This document shows positions 62,711 to 64,000 of a stretch of DNA of 64,000 bases, in pieces. Numbering within the stretch: the stretch's first letter is position 1; each line of letters begins with the position of its first letter. The DNA comes from an uncultured Candidatus Saccharibacteria bacterium. GTDB lineage: Bacteria > Patescibacteriota > Saccharimonadia > Saccharimonadales > Saccharimonadaceae. The DNA is taken from positions 1 through 64,000 of the forward strand of contig CALHZK010000005.1 of assembly GCA_938040655.1 (NCBI GenBank), given 5' to 3'. A model generated the notes under the pieces. It worked only from the letters and a program-made list of their open reading frames with translations. It had not been told where the DNA came from and did not search any database. The translations under genes were made by a program, and so were the position numbers.

Positions 62711-63454
62711 TTATTGACAGAGGTGCATCACCACGTAATAGAACCCATTGCTCCCTCGAACGATACCTACACCAGCCTTGTGCATATCAGCTGAAGTCAA
62801 AAGTGTGTGGTGGGTGGCTGAGGTTCGCCAGTTTTCGATTGATGACTGGTTCGAGGATCCTGCGGGCAGCATCTGCATAATCTCAGCGTGGCGTGATGAA
62901 GCGCAGGCCGGGGTGTGTTGAGTCAGTCGCTCCAGGCCGCCTTCATGGGTCAAACTGTGGCGAGCTGCGACATATTTTGCCTGTTCTTCGGCGCTGTGGG
63001 ATAACGTGTCGACATGCGCAAGTGCCGATACATTGAGTGCTCCTCGCTCAGCGTTCGCCACTGCCAACACTCCCGCATGAGAGATAGCTGGGGTAGGGGC
63101 CGGTGCTGGTGCTGGCTGAGCTGGCTGTGGTGGCGCAGGGGCGGGCTTTGACGGTGCCGGTGCTGGTTGTGGGGGAGCTGCCTGTTGCGGTGTTGGGCGT
63201 GCAGGTGGCGTTGTCAATGATGGGTCAGGGGCTTTCTTGGCCGACGCGTCGTCTGCCTGAGTATTCTTCTGGTTCGCAGTATTGGCTGAACTGTCTTTGG
63301 TTGGCACGACCACTGTCTCAGCAGGTGTTTGATAGGCCTGTGTATTAGTAGTATGAGTATGAGTCCGCAACCAGACAATGATGCTGATAACGACTACAGC
63401 TGTCAGGATAATCCCGCCGCCGATGAGAAGCTTCTTTGACGCTTTTATACTCAC
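62711..63454 (-). CDS. membrane-anchored CAP (SCP/PR1-like) domain protein
   Basis: With the chosen start the protein has about 247 residues: one membrane segment (LLIGGGIILTAVVVISIIVWL), a Ser/Thr/Gln spacer, a Pro/Ala-rich stalk of about 45 residues and a C-terminal CAP domain (VLAVANAERGALNVSAL, HSLTHEGGL, IENWRTSATHHTLLTSADMHKAGVG). The active-site-like His and Glu positions are partly kept. CAP proteins act outside the cell; roles vary. The frame is open from 63499 with an ATG at 63469, but TTGAGT-17-TATGAT covers that ATG and points to the GTG at 63454. Confidence 0.85.
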   Translation of the reverse strand: MSIKASKKLLIGGGIILTAVVVISIIVWLRTHTHTTNTQAYQTPAETVVVPTKDSSANTANQKNTQADDASAKKAPDPSLTTPPARPTPQQAAPPQPAPAPSKPAPAPPQPAQPAPAPAPTPAISHAGVLAVANAERGALNVSALAHVDTLSHSAEEQAKYVAARHSLTHEGGLERLTQHTPACASSRHAEIMQMLPAGSSNQSSIENWRTSATHHTLLTSADMHKAGVGIVRGSNGFYYVVMHLCQ

Positions 63455-63525
63455 TATAGTACTTATCATACTATAAATAGCCGATGCACTCAACCTCACC
63501 CTCTCGCGGCGGCGCCTACCGCCCG

Positions 63526-63554
63526 TTGTCTTTCTCGTAGAAATAGTCTACAAT
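63526..63554 (+). promoter_or_regulatory. promoter of the candidate small RNA
   Basis: TTGTCT at 63526-63531, exactly 17 bases, TACAAT at 63549-63554. The predicted first base is at 63561-63562, where the RNA's closing helix begins. Confidence 0.65.
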
Positions 63555-63561
63555 AAGCTAT

Positions 63562-63651
63562 GAGCTGGTACGCATAGGGGCATCCTATGCTGCCATTACA
63601 AACACAAACATGACAGAACATTGCCCCGGGTGGGCGCGTAACAGCTCTTTT
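63562..63651 (+). ncRNA. candidate structured small RNA or leader, about 90 bases
   Basis: GAGCTG-G-TACGC (63562-63573) pairs with GCGTA-A-CAGCTC (63636-63647), 11 pairs with one mismatch, followed by TTTT. Inside are a perfect hairpin ATAGG/CCTAT (extendable to GCATAGG/CCTATGC), an A/C-rich unpaired stretch, and a small helix GCCC/GGGC next to the closing helix. GGGGCA (63577-63582) could also pair with TGCCCC (63622-63627) as an alternative fold or pseudoknot. The first base coincides with the predicted transcript start. It resembles none of tmRNA, 6S, SRP or RNase P RNA by eye. The Mur gene downstream has its own -10 box, so both a free RNA and a leader are possible. Confidence 0.5.
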
Positions 63652-63664
63652 GTGGCCGATGAGT

Positions 63665-63692
63665 GGTACGAGTCGTCGTACCATGGTATGAT
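63665..63692 (+). promoter_or_regulatory. palindrome and -10 box before the Mur ligase gene
   Basis: GGTACGA-GTCG-TCGTACC (63665-63682) is a perfect seven-base dyad in the -35 region; TATGAT follows at 63687-63692, nine bases before the ATG at 63702. An operator is plausible. Confidence 0.55.
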
Positions 63693-63701
63693 AGACAGTA
63701 T

Positions 63702-64000
63702 ATGTTGCGAAAATCGTTTGAGAAAAAACTGATCCGTTACACGCGTCAATTTTTTGCGACGCACCCTGACGTCAAGCTGATCGCAGTGACCGGTAGTGCC
63801 GGCAAAATGAGCACCAAAATAGCCATAGCGACCGTCTTATCAGAGCAGTTTGCGGTGGCGATGCGTGAGGATGAGCCAACCTCGCACTGGCAAGTGTTGC
63901 TGCAGATTATGGGGGTGCACTACCCGGATATTCCAGAAAAAAAATGGAATTGGCTGATGCGCCGTCGTATGCTCAGGGCCGTGAAGCGCCGTGCCCATGC
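63702..64000 (+). CDS. Mur ligase family protein, N-terminal part (cut by the window edge)
   Basis: The first 99 codons show a basic helix (LRKSFEKKLIRYTRQFF) and the Mur-ligase ATP-binding loop VTGSAGKMSTKIAIATVL, in which Met replaces the more usual Thr or Ser of GKTST. This fits MurF-like ligases, which join D-Ala-D-Ala to the peptidoglycan precursor, but the substrate domain lies outside the window, so the exact member is open. TATGAT at 63687-63692 precedes ATG 63702. Confidence 0.8.
   Translation, partial: MLRKSFEKKLIRYTRQFFATHPDVKLIAVTGSAGKMSTKIAIATVLSEQFAVAMREDEPTSHWQVLLQIMGVHYPDIPEKKWNWLMRRRMLRAVKRRAH

Noticed and set aside
63562..63651. SRP RNA
   Set aside because: Length is right, but the conserved GGAAG-type apical region of SRP RNA is missing.
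63496..63684. 62-codon minus-strand ORF
   Set aside because: Covers the candidate RNA and promoter dyads and has no protein-like pattern.

Overview
The window reads like a piece of a small, tightly packed genome of the Candidate Phyla Radiation, most probably Candidatus Saccharibacteria (TM7). The signs are short intergenic gaps, ATGA and GTGA overlaps between neighbours, a TATAAT-type box only 5-11 bases before many start codons (leaderless mRNAs), UGA used as an ordinary stop, and gene types typical of that group: a lower-glycolysis block, nifS-mnmA, many secreted peptidoglycan-acting proteins, a prepilin and an FtsA/PilM-like ATPase. The phylum is an inference, because no rRNA gene lies in the window.

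Region 1 (1-14546) is a mirror. From the left edge inwards, mostly on the minus strand, come pyruvate kinase (cut by the edge), tRNA-Glu, a sensor kinase, a divergent receiver protein and folD. From about 9.8 kb outwards the same set repeats on the other strand: folD, receiver, sensor kinase, tRNA-Glu, pyruvate kinase. The protein pairs are clearly diverged, while the two tRNA-Glu genes are identical. The left arm also holds material absent from the right: a 934-residue secreted protein with a membrane-anchored partner, and a patch of small or broken genes headed by a structured leader RNA. Either this is an old inverted duplication around a strand switch, or two related genomes were joined head to head in assembly.

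Region 2 (13-31.5 kb, plus strand): pyk-pgk-tpiA glycolysis, a 962-residue acidic tail-anchored protein, uvrD/pcrA, two paralogous secreted wall enzymes, rsmA, a laccase-domain protein, metG, tatD, two small unknown genes, then nifS, a ydcF-like gene and mnmA (tRNA 2-thiolation).

Region 3 (31.5-48 kb): rpsP, a short alaS, an FtsA/PilM-like ATPase with its membrane partner, ruvX-mltG, a LysM-CHAP wall hydrolase behind a structured leader, obgE, sbcB, a small membrane protein, uvrA, dedA and rplY (L25).

Region 4 (48-64 kb): an ABC exporter behind what looks like a leader-peptide attenuator, trxA, cupin, amidohydrolase, NUDIX, an unknown gene, uvrC, prepilin, a YvlD-like protein, secG, a peptide-binding protein, three tRNAs (Leu-GAG, Cys, Leu-TAA), lemA-htpX, a membrane protein, ligA without its zinc-finger cysteines, a CAP-domain protein, a candidate small RNA with its own promoter, and the start of a Mur ligase.

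Taken together these are mainly housekeeping genes: glycolysis, tRNA charging and modification, excision repair (uvrA, uvrC, uvrD, ligA), ribosome maturation (rsmA, obgE, ruvX) and an unusually large envelope-remodelling set. No CRISPR array, insertion sequence, prophage or rRNA was seen.
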